This document shows, one piece after another, positions 6,615 through 13,753 of a stretch of 13,753 nucleotides of DNA. Position 1 is the stretch's first letter. Each line of letters begins with the position of its first letter. The DNA is taken from NCBI GenBank assembly GCA_002438845.1, contig DJRG01000095.1:1-13753 (forward strand). The letters are read 5' to 3'. This stretch comes from Bacteroidales bacterium UBA6366 (lineage in GTDB: Bacteria > Bacteroidota > Bacteroidia > Bacteroidales > UBA932). The notes under the pieces were generated by a model that was not told where the DNA came from, ran no database searches, and saw only the letters and a program-made list of their open reading frames with translations. A program made the position numbers and the translations under genes.

Positions 6615-9600
6615 TTAATCCAAAGTAACCTTGAGACCAAGTCCCCTGAGCTCGTGCAGCAGAACGTTGAGGGATTCAGGAATGCCTGGGTTTGGCATAG
6701 GATCTCCCTTTACGATCGCCTCGTAAGTCTTGGAACGTCCGGTCACGTCATCGGATTTGACGGTGAGGATCTCCTGAAGGGCATTGGCGGCTCCGAACGC
6801 CTCAAGCGCCCAAACCTCCATCTCTCCGAACCTCTGGCCTCCGAACTGTGCCTTACCGCCAAGAGGCTGTTGGGTGATGAGTGAATATGGTCCGATGGAG
6901 CGTGCGTGCATCTTGTCGTCAACCATGTGGCCCAGCTTGATCATGTAGATCACGCCGACTGTCGCCGGCTGGTCGAACCAGTCGCCGGTGCCTCCGTCCC
7001 TAAGGTGTGTCTTACCGTATCTTGGAACTCCAGCCTTGTCGGTGTAGTCACAGATTTCCTCAATCGTGGCACCGTCAAAGATCGGGGTGCTGAACTTAAG
7101 TCCGAGTCTTGCGCCGGCCCATCCGAGCACGGTCTCGTAGATCTGACCGAGGTTCATACGTGAAGGCACTCCAAGAGGGTTCAGCACGATGTCCACTGGT
7201 GTTCCGTCCTCAAGGAACGGCATGTCCTCCTGACGGACGATCTTGGCCACGATACCTTTGTTTCCGTGGCGTCCGGCCATCTTGTCACCGACTGTGATCT
7301 TTCTCTTCTTGGCGATGTAGACCTTGGCAAGCTGCATCACTCCGTTTGGAAGCTCGTCACCAACCTTGATCTTGTCCATCTGCCTCTTGCACTCGGCTTC
7401 AGCCACCTTGTAGGTCAGGCAGTAGTTGTTGATCAATTCCTGGATGAGGTGGTTCGTGTTCTCGTCAGCTGTCCAATTGCTTGAGTTGATGTTCTGGAAG
7501 TCGATGCTTTTGAGCTTCTCGACGGTGATTTCCTTGCCTTTGGCGATTATCTCGACGTCGTAGAGGTCGTTGATTCCAGCGCTCTTCTTGCCCTTTGTCA
7601 GGACGGAGAGTCTCTTGAAGAAATCAGCGTACAGTCTGGCGGCTTTCTTGTCGAACTCTTCCTGGATCAAGTCGAGACGTGCTTTCTGGTCAGTCTTGGC
7701 CGCCCTTCTGTTGCCCTCTTTTGCGGCTTTGGCGTAGAGAGCCGTCTTTATGACAGTACCGCTGAGGGAAGGATTGGCCTTGAGTGACGCATCCTTGACG
7801 TCTCCGGCCTTGTCTCCGAAGATGGCCTTGAGGAGTTTTTCCTCAGGTGACGGGTCGCTCTCACCCTTAGGGGTGATCTTTCCGATCATTATATCACCCG
7901 GCTCGATATGCGCTCCGATTCTGATGATGCCCTGTTTGTCAAGATCCTTGGTGGCGTCCTCGCTTACGTTAGGAATATCAGAGGTGAGCTCCTCCATTCC
8001 TCGCTTTGTCTCGCGGACCTCGGTGAGATATTCATCGACGTGGACTGAAGTGAGTATGTCCCACTTTACCATCTCCTCTGAAAGCACGATGGCGTCCTCG
8101 TAGTTGTAGCCTTTCCATGGCATGAACGCCACTTTGAGGTTTCGTCCAAGGGCAAGCTCGCCGTTCTGAGTGGCGTAGCCCTCGGTCAGAACCTGTCCTC
8201 CGACAACTTTCTCTCCCTTGCGGACAATCGGCTTGAGAGTGACTGTCGTGCTTTGGTTGGTCCTTCTATATATAGGAAGCGTGTAGACAGTCTCTTCCGG
8301 CGCGAAGGAAACGAACTTCTCGTCGTCTGTCCTGTCGTACTTGATTCTGATCTCTTTGGCGTCAACATAGGTGACTTCGCCCTCACGCTCGGCGACGAAC
8401 TGTGTTCTGGAGTCAAGGCAGACCCTTTCCTCAAGTCCTGTTCCCACGATAGGGGCCTCGGGACGGAGAAGCGGAACGGCCTGACGCATCATGTTCGCTC
8501 CCATCAACGCGCGGTGCGCATCATCGTGCTCAAGGAACGGAATCAGTGACGCGGCCACGGAAGCCATCTGGTTAGGAGCCACGTCCATGTAGTCTACCTG
8601 CTCCTTTGAGACCACAGGGAAGTCAGCCTCGAGACGGCACTGGATTCTGTCTTCCTCAATTGTGCCGTCGTCCTCCATCTTCACCTTTGCAAGAGAAACG
8701 AGTTTGTTCTCTTCCTCCTCGGCCGTCATGTAGTGCCATCCCTTGTCGGTCAGGTCAACCTTTCCTTCGTGAACCTCACGGTAAGGTGTCTCGATGAATC
8801 CGAGCTGGTTGATTCTCGCATAGACGCAAAGAGAGGAGATAAGTCCGATGTTAGGTCCTTCAGGTGACTCGATAGGGCAGAGGCGTCCGTAGTGCGTGTA
8901 GTGCACGTCCCGGACTTCGAATCCGGCCCTGTCTCTGGAAAGACCTCCAGGGCCGAGCGCCGAGAGACGACGCTTGTGCGTGATCTCCGCCAGAGGGTTG
9001 GTCTGGTCCATGAACTGTGACAGCTGGCTGGTTCCGAAGAATGAGTTGATAACCGAAGACAGTGTCTTTGCGTTGATCAGGTCAATCGGGTTGAACTGCT
9101 CGCTGTCGCGTACATTCATCCTTTCACGGATTGTTCTGGCCATTCTTGAGAGTCCGACGCTGAACTGGTTGGCGAGCTGCTCTCCAACGGTGCGCACACG
9201 CCTGTTGCTCAAGTGGTCGATGTCATCGACTGTCGCCTTTGAGTTTATCAGCTGGATGAGATACTTGATGATCTCGATGATGTCCGTGTTGGTGAGAACC
9301 CTTACCTCCGGGTCGGTGGAGAGCCCGAGTTTCTTATTAAGGCGGAACCTTCCGACAATGCCGAGATCGTACCTCTTCTCGGAGAAGAAGAGTTTGTCGA
9401 TGACATCCCTCGCCGTAGCCTCATCAGGCGGTTCGGAATTACGAAGCTGTTTGTAGATGTAGTTGACAGCCTCGATCTCGGTGTTGGTTGGGTCTTTCTG
9501 GAGGGTATTGAATATGATGGCATATTCATTTGAGTTGGCCTCGTCTTTCTGGAGGAGGATGGACTTGACCTCGGTGTCTGAAATTTTGGCGATGGTGTCA

Positions 9601-10433
9601 TCGTCCAGGATCTCGCCTCTCTCTACGATAGGGATGGTCCTTTCGATAGGTATCACTTCACCTGTGTCCTCATCCTCGAAATCCTCTGTCCATGTCTTGA
9701 GGACTTTGGCGGCGAGTTTGCGGCCCTTGTTCTGCTCAAGGTTTTCTTTCGTGACCTCTACTTCGTCAGCGAGACCGAATATGTCTATGATGTCCTTGTC
9801 TGAGTTGAATCCGATCGCACGCAGCAATGTAGTGACAGGCAATTTTTTCTTACGATCGATGTAAGCGTACATCACGTTGTTGATGTCTGTCGCGAATTCA
9901 ATCCAAGATCCCTTGAACGGGATGATTCTGGCTGAATAGAGCTTCGTGCCGTTCGCGTGCATGCTCTGGTCAAAGAACACACCTGGAGAGCGGTGCAGCT
10001 GGGACACTATAATTCTTTCTGATCCATTGATTACGAATGTGCCGGCAGGCGTCATGTACGGAATGTTGCCGAGGTACACATCCTGGACTCTTGTGTCGAA
10101 GTCCTCGTGCTCGGGATCGGTGCACGAAAGGCGGAGTTTTGCCTTCAGAGGAACATTGTAGGTAAGCCCTCTCTCAAGACACTCGTCGATCGAATACTGC
10201 GGAGGATCGATGAAATAGTCGATGAATTCCAACTTGTAGTTGTTCCTCGTGTCTTCGATCGGGAATATTTCCTGAAACACCTGGAAGAGACCTTCGTTCT
10301 TCCTGTTTTCCGGTGTTGTCTCCAACTGGAAGAAATCCTTGAATGATTTCAGCTGAACTTCCAGAAGGTCAGGATATTCCAGAATCTTTGATGTAGCGAA
10401 CATTATTCGCTTGTTATTAGTCTTTTTTGACAT
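6615..10433 (-). CDS. rpoB: DNA-directed RNA polymerase subunit beta
   Basis: RpoB forms one jaw of the polymerase cleft and, with beta', the active site. At 1272 residues it matches Bacteroidetes RpoB. It starts at ATG 10433 (MSKKTNNKRIMFATSK). Seen features: the protrusion motif VSQLHRSPGVFFD; the rifampicin-binding cluster SQLSQFMDQTNPLAE followed by THKRRLSALGPGGL; RDVHYTHYGRLCPIESPEGP; the active-site GDKMAGRHGNKG at 1049-1060 with Lys1051 and Lys1059 (E. coli Lys1065 and Lys1073); and the C-terminal GGKAQFGGQRFGEMEVWALE. Asp476, His486 and Ser491 correspond to E. coli Asp516, His526 and Ser531 and are all the sensitive-type residues. The start is preceded by AAAGG eight bases upstream, a weak Shine-Dalgarno match. 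Expression is probably lowered relative to rplL by the hairpin upstream. Confidence 0.98.
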   Translation of the reverse strand: MSKKTNNKRIMFATSKILEYPDLLEVQLKSFKDFFQLETTPENRKNEGLFQVFQEIFPIEDTRNNYKLEFIDYFIDPPQYSIDECLERGLTYNVPLKAKLRLSCTDPEHEDFDTRVQDVYLGNIPYMTPAGTFVINGSERIIVSQLHRSPGVFFDQSMHANGTKLYSARIIPFKGSWIEFATDINNVMYAYIDRKKKLPVTTLLRAIGFNSDKDIIDIFGLADEVEVTKENLEQNKGRKLAAKVLKTWTEDFEDEDTGEVIPIERTIPIVERGEILDDDTIAKISDTEVKSILLQKDEANSNEYAIIFNTLQKDPTNTEIEAVNYIYKQLRNSEPPDEATARDVIDKLFFSEKRYDLGIVGRFRLNKKLGLSTDPEVRVLTNTDIIEIIKYLIQLINSKATVDDIDHLSNRRVRTVGEQLANQFSVGLSRMARTIRERMNVRDSEQFNPIDLINAKTLSSVINSFFGTSQLSQFMDQTNPLAEITHKRRLSALGPGGLSRDRAGFEVRDVHYTHYGRLCPIESPEGPNIGLISSLCVYARINQLGFIETPYREVHEGKVDLTDKGWHYMTAEEEENKLVSLAKVKMEDDGTIEEDRIQCRLEADFPVVSKEQVDYMDVAPNQMASVAASLIPFLEHDDAHRALMGANMMRQAVPLLRPEAPIVGTGLEERVCLDSRTQFVAEREGEVTYVDAKEIRIKYDRTDDEKFVSFAPEETVYTLPIYRRTNQSTTVTLKPIVRKGEKVVGGQVLTEGYATQNGELALGRNLKVAFMPWKGYNYEDAIVLSEEMVKWDILTSVHVDEYLTEVRETKRGMEELTSDIPNVSEDATKDLDKQGIIRIGAHIEPGDIMIGKITPKGESDPSPEEKLLKAIFGDKAGDVKDASLKANPSLSGTVIKTALYAKAAKEGNRRAAKTDQKARLDLIQEEFDKKAARLYADFFKRLSVLTKGKKSAGINDLYDVEIIAKGKEITVEKLKSIDFQNINSSNWTADENTNHLIQELINNYCLTYKVAEAECKRQMDKIKVGDELPNGVMQLAKVYIAKKRKITVGDKMAGRHGNKGIVAKIVRQEDMPFLEDGTPVDIVLNPLGVPSRMNLGQIYETVLGWAGARLGLKFSTPIFDGATIEEICDYTDKAGVPRYGKTHLRDGGTGDWFDQPATVGVIYMIKLGHMVDDKMHARSIGPYSLITQQPLGGKAQFGGQRFGEMEVWALEAFGAANALQEILTVKSDDVTGRSKTYEAIVKGDPMPNPGIPESLNVLLHELRGLGLKVTLD

Positions 10434-10471
10434 GTTCTGCCTTTAGGAAATGGAGAAAAACTTAATACGAC

Positions 10472-10505
10472 AAAAAGGTTTAGAGCCTTCTAAGGCTCTA
10501 AACCT
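10472..10505 (-). terminator. Terminator-like attenuator between rplL and rpoB
   Basis: On the minus strand a perfect 12-base-pair stem, AGGTTTAGAGCC with GGCTCTAAACCT, encloses a 6-base loop (TTAGAA) and runs into a T5 tract (bases 10476 to 10472). This has the form of an intrinsic terminator and lies 28 bases after the rplL stop and 38 before rpoB. Partial termination between rplL and rpoB is known in E. coli. Since no promoter is evident between the hairpin and rpoB, leaky read-through is the likely arrangement here. Confidence 0.85.
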
Positions 10506-10533
10506 GATGATTTTCCCGCCAGGGGAAGCTGGG

Positions 10534-10908
10534 TTATTTAACCTCAACTTCGGCGCCTGCCTCTTCAAGGGCAGCCTTCAGTTGCTCAGCTTCTGCCTTG
10601 GAGGCCTTCTCCTTAACTGTCTTAGGAGCGCCGTCTACAAGATCCTTAGCTTCCTTCAGACCGAGACCAAGAGCCTCTTTAACGGCCTTGATAACCTGAA
10701 GCTTAGCTGCACCGGCTGACTTGAGGACAACATCGAACTCAGTCTGCTCTGCCGGAGCTGCCTCAGCGGCTGCGGCTGGACCTGCTACCGCTACAGCGGC
10801 TGCCGCAGGCTCGATACCATATTCTTCCTTGAGAACCTTTGCAAGTTCCTGAACGTCTTTTACAGAAAGGTTAACCAACTCTTCTGCAAGTGCTTTTACA
10901 TCTGCCAT
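10534..10908 (-). CDS. rplL: 50S ribosomal protein L7/L12
   Basis: L7/L12 forms the flexible stalk of the large subunit that recruits and stimulates translational GTPases such as EF-Tu and EF-G. It is present in several copies per ribosome, bound through L10. The protein is 124 residues, normal for the family. The N-terminal dimerisation domain covers about residues 1-32 (LVNLSVKDVQELAKVLKEEY). An Ala/Glu/Pro-rich hinge spans about 34-54, and the C-terminal factor-binding domain includes FDVVLKSAGAAKLQVIKAVK and GLGLKEAKDLVDGAPKTVKE. It starts 27 bases after the rplJ stop, in AT-rich sequence with no Shine-Dalgarno motif. Confidence 0.98.
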   Translation of the reverse strand: MADVKALAEELVNLSVKDVQELAKVLKEEYGIEPAAAAVAVAGPAAAAEAAPAEQTEFDVVLKSAGAAKLQVIKAVKEALGLGLKEAKDLVDGAPKTVKEKASKAEAEQLKAALEEAGAEVEVK

Positions 10909-10935
10909 AATTGATAATTATTAAATTGTTTGTTA

Positions 10936-11466
10936 TTATTTCTCTTCTTTTTCTGAAAGTGTCTTGACGAGTCCGGCGATTGTGCTGCCACCACCATTCT
11001 GGAGTGCGGAGATGACATTGCGTATAGGAGCCTGGAGGAGAGAGATGATGTCTCCGATGAGTTCTTCCTTGGACTTGATCGCGCAGAGTTCGTCGAGTTT
11101 CTCGGCACCGACAAACGCACACTCCTGTACGTATGCTCCTTTAAGCTGAGGCTTGCCCATCTCCTTCTGAAGTTTCTTGATGAGCTTTGCCGGTCCGTTC
11201 GGTGTCTCTGAGTACATGATGGCCGTGTTGCCCTTGAGAACAGGAAGGAGAAGATTCATCTCTTCGTTGTTCAATGCCTTGAGCACATGGGCGAACAAGG
11301 TGTTCTTCACAACAGTCAGCTTGATGCCCTGATCGAAGCAGGCGCGACGGAGCTTCACGGTGTTCTCAGCATTCAGACCCTCAATGTCGGCGACATAGAA
11401 ATTCGGGTACTGCTTCAGTTGTGCTGAGATGCTTTCAATAATCTGATCTTTTAATTCTTTCTTCAT
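10936..11466 (-). CDS. rplJ: 50S ribosomal protein L10
   Basis: L10 anchors the L7/L12 dimers to 23S rRNA at the base of the stalk. The 176-residue length and sequence fit the family: an N-terminal RNA-binding domain (KELKDQIIESISAQLKQYPN, then NTVKLRRACFDQGIKLTVVKNTLF) and a C-terminal helix that binds L7/L12 (PIRNVISALQNGGGSTIAGLV). AAAAAAGGA lies seven bases before the ATG, one of the few Shine-Dalgarno-like sites in this cluster. The gap to rplA is 14 bases, which leaves no room for the long L10 leader described in some other phyla, so any L10 feedback would have to act elsewhere. Confidence 0.98.
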   Translation of the reverse strand: MKKELKDQIIESISAQLKQYPNFYVADIEGLNAENTVKLRRACFDQGIKLTVVKNTLFAHVLKALNNEEMNLLLPVLKGNTAIMYSETPNGPAKLIKKLQKEMGKPQLKGAYVQECAFVGAEKLDELCAIKSKEELIGDIISLLQAPIRNVISALQNGGGSTIAGLVKTLSEKEEK

Positions 11467-11480
11467 AATGAAATCCTTTT

Positions 11481-12188
11481 TTACTCAGCGCTGCCGCTTG
11501 TGAATGCTTTGACATCTATCTTGATACCTGGGCTCATGGTGGTGCAGATAGCAGCACTCTTGAGGTATGTGCCCTTGAGAGCCTGAGGCTTAAGCTTCAA
11601 TACCTCGTTCAGGAGAGCTGTCGCGTTCTCGCAGATCTGAGCCGGGGTGAAGGAAGCCTTGCCGATGGCTGCATGTATAATTCCGGTCTTGTCAACCTTG
11701 AAATCTATCTTACCGCCTTTTACGTCCTTGACAGCATTGCCGACTTCCATTGTTACGGTGCCAGTCTTAGGGTTAGGCATGAGGCCTCGAGGACCGAGGA
11801 TTCGTCCGAGAACACCTACTTTGGCCATTACTGACGGGGTGCAGATGATGACATCGACATCCGTCCAGCCAGCCTTGATCTTCTCAACATATTCATCAAG
11901 TCCTACATAGTCAGCTCCTGCTTCCTTGGCCTCGTTCTCCTTGTCAGGAGTACAAAGTACAAGGACTCTGACCACCTTACCTGTTCCGTGTGGAAGGCTG
12001 ACCACGCCACGGATCATCTGATTCGCCTTGCGTGGGTCAACACCCAGATTGGCAGACAGCTCGACAGAAGCGTCAAACTTCGTGTAAGTGATGTCCTTCA
12101 GCATTTCACAAGCCTGGGCAAGAGTGTACTGCTTGGAAGCGTCGTACTTAGCGGCGACCGCTTTCTGATTTTTTGTAATTCTACTCAT
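11481..12188 (-). CDS. rplA: 50S ribosomal protein L1
   Basis: L1 binds 23S rRNA to form the mobile L1 stalk that handles deacylated tRNA leaving the E site, and in many bacteria represses its own operon. The protein is 235 residues. The family signature LGRILGPRGLMPNPKTGTV is present near residue 125, with SLPHGTGK and the C-terminal GKASFTPAQICENA and LKGTYLKSAAICTTMSPG. It starts 14 bases after the rplK stop. An ATG in another frame overlaps the spacer (minus-strand ACATGCGAA) but has no coding support. Confidence 0.98.
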   Translation of the reverse strand: MSRITKNQKAVAAKYDASKQYTLAQACEMLKDITYTKFDASVELSANLGVDPRKANQMIRGVVSLPHGTGKVVRVLVLCTPDKENEAKEAGADYVGLDEYVEKIKAGWTDVDVIICTPSVMAKVGVLGRILGPRGLMPNPKTGTVTMEVGNAVKDVKGGKIDFKVDKTGIIHAAIGKASFTPAQICENATALLNEVLKLKPQALKGTYLKSAAICTTMSPGIKIDVKAFTSGSAE

Positions 12189-12202
12189 TTCGCATGTGAA
12201 AA

Positions 12203-12646
12203 TTAAAGGTTCTCAGGAAATTTTCCGGTGACTTTGATACCCATGCTCCTCGCTGTTCCCGCGACCATCTTCATGGCTGACGCGAGTGTGAAAGCGTTGA
12301 GGTCCGGCATCTTGCCTTCAGCGATCGCTTTCACCTGATCCCATGTGATTGACGCAACCTTCCTTCTGTTAGGCTCTCCTGAACCTTTCTGGATCTTGGC
12401 TGCTTCTTTCAGAGAAATGGCTACTGGCGGCTGTTTTACCTCGAACGTGAAGGACTTGTCTGAATAGACAGTGATGACTACAGGCACGATCTTTCCGGCG
12501 TTCTGTTGTGTCGCCGCATTGAACTGCTTGCAGAAGTCCATAATGTTCAAGCCTTTGGAACCGAGAGCCGGTCCTACCGGAGGAGCTGGATTAGCGGCCC
12601 CTGCTTTGATTTGGAGCTTGATAAATCCGGTAACTTCTTTTGCCAT
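12203..12646 (-). CDS. rplK: 50S ribosomal protein L11
   Basis: L11 binds the GTPase-associated region of 23S rRNA and takes part in factor binding and in the stringent response. At 147 residues it is slightly longer than E. coli L11 (142). The N-terminal domain has the proline-containing ANPAPPVGPALGSKGLN, the site linked to thiopeptide antibiotic binding in this family, and the C-terminal RNA-binding domain includes GEPNRRKVASITWDQVKAIA and GTARSMGIKV. It starts 9 bases after nusG, so the two are tightly coupled. No Shine-Dalgarno motif precedes the ATG. Confidence 0.98.
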   Translation of the reverse strand: MAKEVTGFIKLQIKAGAANPAPPVGPALGSKGLNIMDFCKQFNAATQQNAGKIVPVVITVYSDKSFTFEVKQPPVAISLKEAAKIQKGSGEPNRRKVASITWDQVKAIAEGKMPDLNAFTLASAMKMVAGTARSMGIKVTGKFPENL

Positions 12647-12655
12647 AATTGTTTG

Positions 12656-13219
12656 TTATTCTTTTGTTACTTGAGTAAAGCTGAGTTCCAGCAGGGTTTT
12701 CCTGCCGAAAATCACAACTATCACTTTGAGTTTGCTTCTGTCTTCCTCTATCGCGTCAACCGTGCCGCTGAAACCGCTGAACGGTCCGTCCGTGATCTTG
12801 ACAGACTCTCCGACTTCGAAATTGACTTCTGTCTCGACAGGATTATCGACATTCTGGTCTTGATTGCCAAGAATCCACTGCGCCTCCTCATCTCTGATCG
12901 GCACGGGAATTCTTTCGGTCATGGCACCGGTTGTTCTCTTCTCTGTCAGGAAACCGGACATGCCAGGAATGTCGTTGCGGATAATATACTCCAATTCCGG
13001 GCAAAGTTGAGCCTGGATCAAGACATAACCAGGATAAAGCAGCCTTTCGACCACCTTCCTCTTGCCATTCTTGGTTACAATCTCACGCTTTACCGGGACA
13101 AGTACCTGTGCGACTTGATCCTGCAGGTCAAACCTTTCGATCTCTTTCTCAAGATAATCCTTGGCCTTCTTTTCCTTGCTTCCAGCTGTCCGAAGGACAT
13201 ACCATTTCATGTCACCCAT
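12656..13219 (-). CDS. nusG: Transcription elongation/antitermination factor NusG
   Basis: NusG binds the RNA polymerase clamp to modulate elongation and links it to Rho or the ribosome. From ATG 13219 the protein is 187 residues (MGDMKWYVLRTAGSKEKKAK). An N-terminal NGN domain (about 4-115) contains LLYPGYVLIQ, and the C-terminal KOW domain (from about 130) contains VGESVKITDGPFSGFSG and FGRKTLLELSFTQV. Two other in-frame starts exist: TTG at 13228, and ATG at 13210, which would begin directly at MKWYVL; I cannot decide firmly between the two ATGs. It lies 15 bases after the secE stop. Confidence 0.96.
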   Translation of the reverse strand: MGDMKWYVLRTAGSKEKKAKDYLEKEIERFDLQDQVAQVLVPVKREIVTKNGKRKVVERLLYPGYVLIQAQLCPELEYIIRNDIPGMSGFLTEKRTTGAMTERIPVPIRDEEAQWILGNQDQNVDNPVETEVNFEVGESVKITDGPFSGFSGTVDAIEEDRSKLKVIVVIFGRKTLLELSFTQVTKE

Positions 13220-13234
13220 GGTAATCAAAAAAAA

Positions 13235-13423
13235 TTACAATGTGTAAATCGCTGTCATCAGATGCTCGAAAGCGAAGTCAACCACGAAGAGGGCCAAAGC
13301 AAGAATCACTGTGGCGACCATAACCAATAGGGCAGAGCTCTGAAGCTTCTCCCAGGTTGGCCACGTGACCTTCTTGGTGAGTTCCACGTAGGACTCTTTG
13401 CAATAGTTAATGAACTTTCTCAT
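13235..13423 (-). CDS. secE: Preprotein translocase subunit SecE
   Basis: SecE is the small clamp subunit of the SecYEG protein channel in the inner membrane. The 62-residue protein is of the short single-span form common outside the enterobacteria. It has an amphipathic N-terminal helix ending in the conserved KKVTWPTWEKL (residues 17-27), then one membrane segment at about 29-49 (ALLVMVATVILALALFVVDF). The start at 13423 is chosen because the frame's upstream extension to 13531 runs into the tRNA gene and has no SecE similarity. A small overlapping out-of-frame ATG nine bases upstream reaches a stop after three codons. Confidence 0.96.
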   Translation of the reverse strand: MRKFINYCKESYVELTKKVTWPTWEKLQSSALLVMVATVILALALFVVDFAFEHLMTAIYTL

Positions 13424-13506
13424 CTTTGCATTTAATGGACCTCGTAATTTGGAAGCGTCTACGATGTCTGTTAAACAATTACCAAATCGTAACCTTTGAT
13501 ATTTTG

Positions 13507-13577
13507 CAGGGGAAGCAGGATTCGAACCCACATCGACGGTTTTGGAGACCGCTGAACTACCCTTGTTCTATTCCCCT
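13507..13577 (-). tRNA. tRNA-Trp (anticodon CCA)
   Basis: A complete cloverleaf folds on the minus strand in 71 bases. The acceptor arms are AGGGGAA and TTCCCCT. The D stem is GAAC/GTTC. The anticodon stem is GCGGT/ACCGT with loop CTCCAAA, giving anticodon CCA. The T stem is GTGGG/CCTGC with loop TTCGAAT. The discriminator base is G, typical of bacterial tRNA-Trp. The 3' CCA is not encoded. Its position between tuf and secE is the usual Bacteroidetes arrangement and suggests co-transcription with both. Confidence 0.97.
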
Positions 13578-13582
13578 ATGAT

Positions 13583-13613
13583 CAGGACGGACATCTGTTG
13601 GACATCCGTCCTG
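13583..13613 (-). other. Hairpin between tuf and tRNA-Trp
   Basis: CAGGACGGA (13583-13591) and TCCGTCCTG (13605-13613) form a perfect 9-base-pair stem with a 13-base loop. On the minus strand it comes 12 bases after the tuf stop and 5 before the tRNA. No T-run follows, so it is unlikely to be a strong terminator. A processing or mRNA-stabilising structure separating tuf from the tRNA fits better. Confidence 0.65.
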
Positions 13614-13625
13614 TATGTTGAAGAA

Positions 13626-13753
13626 TTATTCTTCGATCTTGATTACCTGTCCGGCACCAACTGTACGTCCACCTTCGCGGATAGCGAACTGAAGACCTTC
13701 GTTGAGGGCTACAGGAGTGATGAGCTGAACGTCGATCTCAACGTTATCGCCTG
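13626..13753 (-). CDS. tuf: Elongation factor Tu, 3' end only
   Basis: EF-Tu is the GTPase that brings aminoacyl-tRNA to the ribosome. The last 41 codons are present, ending in TAA at 13626. The visible sequence (GDNVEIDVQLITPVALNEG, then LQFAIREGGRTVGAGQVIKI followed by EE) is the conserved C-terminal beta-barrel end of EF-Tu. The rest lies beyond the right edge. Confidence 0.97.
   Translation of the reverse strand, partial: GDNVEIDVQLITPVALNEGLQFAIREGGRTVGAGQVIKIEE

Noticed and set aside
2337..10433. Possible frameshift, intein or unusual insertion in rpoB or rpoC
   Set aside because: Both frames are continuous, of normal Bacteroidetes length, and key motifs occur in order at expected spacing.
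11467..11480. Possible L10 leader regulatory RNA before rplJ
   Set aside because: The gap is only 14 bases, too short for such a leader, and no suitable structure was seen.
12506..13330. 274-codon plus-strand open frame across rplK, nusG and secE
   Set aside because: It runs antisense across three well-supported genes and their gaps and shows no protein family signature.
13424..13531. N-terminal extension of the SecE frame
   Set aside because: The extension overlaps the tRNA-Trp gene and is not SecE-like; the ATG at 13423 gives a standard SecE.
1..13753. CRISPR array, insertion sequence or prophage genes
   Set aside because: No regularly spaced repeat-spacer series, transposase or phage protein is visible on either strand.

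Overview
The window carries the conserved tuf - tRNA-Trp - secE - nusG - rplK - rplA - rplJ - rplL - rpoB - rpoC block on the minus strand, and a folD 3' portion plus a LacI-family regulator on the plus strand. Gene order, the RpoB and RpoC lengths (1272 and about 1416 residues), the Bacteroidetes-type -7 promoter element (TAnnTTTG) before the regulator, and the near absence of Shine-Dalgarno sequences all point to the phylum Bacteroidota, most likely order Bacteroidales. By eye base composition is close to half GC, so this is not a very AT-rich member. I cannot name a genus.

Layout from left to right. Bases 1-853 hold folD, with only its first few codons cut off by the window edge. Bases 854-1055 hold two related tandem hairpins and the promoter region of the regulator. 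Bases 1056-2063 encode the LacI-type repressor. Bases 2064-2336 are a convergent intergenic region with a short REP-like palindrome, a very long palindrome that can serve as the plus-strand terminator, a small cluster of direct repeats, and a clear minus-strand terminator for the rpo operon. Bases 2337-10433 encode rpoC and rpoB. A terminator-like hairpin lies between rpoB and rplL. Bases 10534-13423 encode L7/L12, L10, L1, L11, NusG and SecE with short gaps. A tRNA-Trp follows at 13507-13577, and the last 41 codons of tuf run off the right edge.

The minus-strand genes act together in gene expression. EF-Tu and tRNA-Trp serve elongation. L11, L1, L10 and L7/L12 form the L1 stalk and the L7/L12-L10-L11 stalk of the 50S subunit. 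NusG links RNA polymerase to elongation control, RpoB and RpoC are the two largest polymerase subunits, and SecE is a core part of the SecYEG translocon. The rplL-rpoB hairpin would let the cell make more ribosomal protein than polymerase from one transcript.

I found no evidence of a previously undescribed multi-gene system. The coding content is ordinary core housekeeping. The items worth a second look are in the non-coding DNA: the covarying tandem hairpins after folD, the REP-like element and 30-bp palindrome between lacI and rpoC, and the attenuator before rpoB.
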